From assembly GCA_025602905.1 (NCBI GenBank), contig JAHLKI010000001.1, positions 1,736,001-1,800,000 of the forward strand: a stretch of 64,000 nucleotides of DNA. The letters are read 5' to 3'. Positions within the stretch are counted from its first letter, which is position 1. Every line of letters begins with the position of its first letter. The notes under the pieces were generated by a model. The model made no database searches. It saw only the letters and a program-made list of their open reading frames with translations, and had not been told where the DNA came from. Position numbers and translations under genes: made by a program. The DNA is from Phlyctochytrium arcticum (taxonomy: Eukaryota; Chytridiomycota; Chytridiomycetes; Chytridiales; Chytridiaceae). Shown here in pieces: positions 63,911-64,000 of the stretch.

Positions 63911-64000
63911 AAATCAGCAAAATAATGGTAATTCTGGTTGGAGACCGGACCCATTGAATGAATCGCGTGCCTCTTCCTCCTCTTCCGGGGGGAACGCATA
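62447..64000 (+). CDS. Non-canonical poly(A) polymerase, Trf4/5 (PAPD5/7)-like, 3' end cut by window
   Basis: The catalytic subunit of TRAMP-type complexes, which adds short oligo(A) tails to nuclear RNAs for exosome decay. Exon 1 62447-62962 and exon 2 from 63024 (GTAAGT..TAG). Polymerase-beta nucleotidyltransferase motif LRLFGSLGTELLLPTSDIDV (GS with the catalytic D-x-D), a second IKLDISYNNLKPLDQIQT block and VKQFLHCRQMDDASIGTIGG / LLLDFFLLFGRVFDY in the central domain are all present. A PAP-associated region follows. The C-terminal part begins with a basic patch (SRKRKREQ) and a long glutamine tract (63778-63915), then becomes Ser/Gly-rich. The gene continues past 64000. Confidence 0.88.
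63778..63918 (+). repeat. CAG/CAA glutamine-codon tract
   Basis: About 47 codons, mostly CAG and CAA with scattered AAG/AAA lysine codons and a few CTA and AAT, inside the Trf4-like gene. The opposite strand therefore shows a meaningless Ala/Val-rich frame. Mixed codons suggest it is length-variable but interrupted. Confidence 0.85.

Noticed and set aside
63556..63999. Ala/Val-rich minus-strand ORF
   Set aside because: It is the reverse reading of the CAG/CAA tract of the poly(A) polymerase gene.
1..64000. tRNA or rRNA genes
   Set aside because: I saw no convincing cloverleaf or rRNA core by eye; a covariance-model scan was not possible, so small RNA genes may have been missed.

Overview
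The window looks like nuclear DNA of a flagellated, early-diverging fungus, most likely a chytrid. Host genes carry short spliceosomal introns (GT..AG, about 50-90 nt). They include fungal families (Pcl-type cyclin, Trf4-type poly(A) polymerase, an Mtm1-like carrier, Crypton and Helitron fragments) and a CIMIP2/FAM166-like axonemal protein, which only makes sense in a lineage with a motile flagellum. All splice sites given are inferred by eye.

The main find is at 1-22160. A Crypton-type tyrosine recombinase gene, read right to left on the minus strand (start 22160, end 205), has been split by a roughly 19.7-kb insertion (786-20519). Removing the insertion at the 12-bp repeat TGTAGCGGTGCA (774-785 and 20520-20531) restores a continuous Crypton reading frame. 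The insertion has near-perfect 598-bp terminal inverted repeats (824-1421 and 19934-20531), each encoding the same 116-aa protein. Inside are AT-rich, intron-free, virus-like genes: a fibre-like protein with shaft-type repeats, a primase-polymerase/D5/SF3 helicase, a candidate penton-like minor capsid protein, a coiled-coil basic protein and a candidate double-jelly-roll major capsid protein, plus several small unknown genes. This suggests a Polinton-like or virophage-like integrated DNA virus. No ATPase, protease, integrase or DNA polymerase is seen.

The middle of the element (about 8550-16650) is not viral. It holds host-type sequence: an ADP-ribosylglycohydrolase fragment, an apparently intact arylamine N-acetyltransferase gene, the 5' half of an intron-bearing membrane receptor, tandem repeats and a Helitron helicase fragment. 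Either host DNA replaced the missing viral core or it was inserted into it. Two large AT-rich foldbacks (7893-8543 and 19541-19795) share sequence motifs, and the right-hand viral genes share a T8 / GATAAA-ATG spacing signal.

From 22645 to 41983 and from 52851 to the end lie ordinary, compact host genes: CBP3/UQCC1, ICT1-like peptidyl-tRNA hydrolase, mitochondrial carrier, Nudix hydrolase, lysophospholipid acyltransferase, CIMIP2-like protein, a half-fimbrin, a DXD glycosyltransferase, ARPC3, mitochondrial uS10, Pcl cyclin, a GNAT-like protein, cysteinyl-tRNA synthetase and a Trf4-like poly(A) polymerase (cut by the window end). Between them, 42000-52700 is gene-poor and repeat-rich. It contains a locally duplicated, largely decayed family of small proteins sharing a WYPPDF motif.
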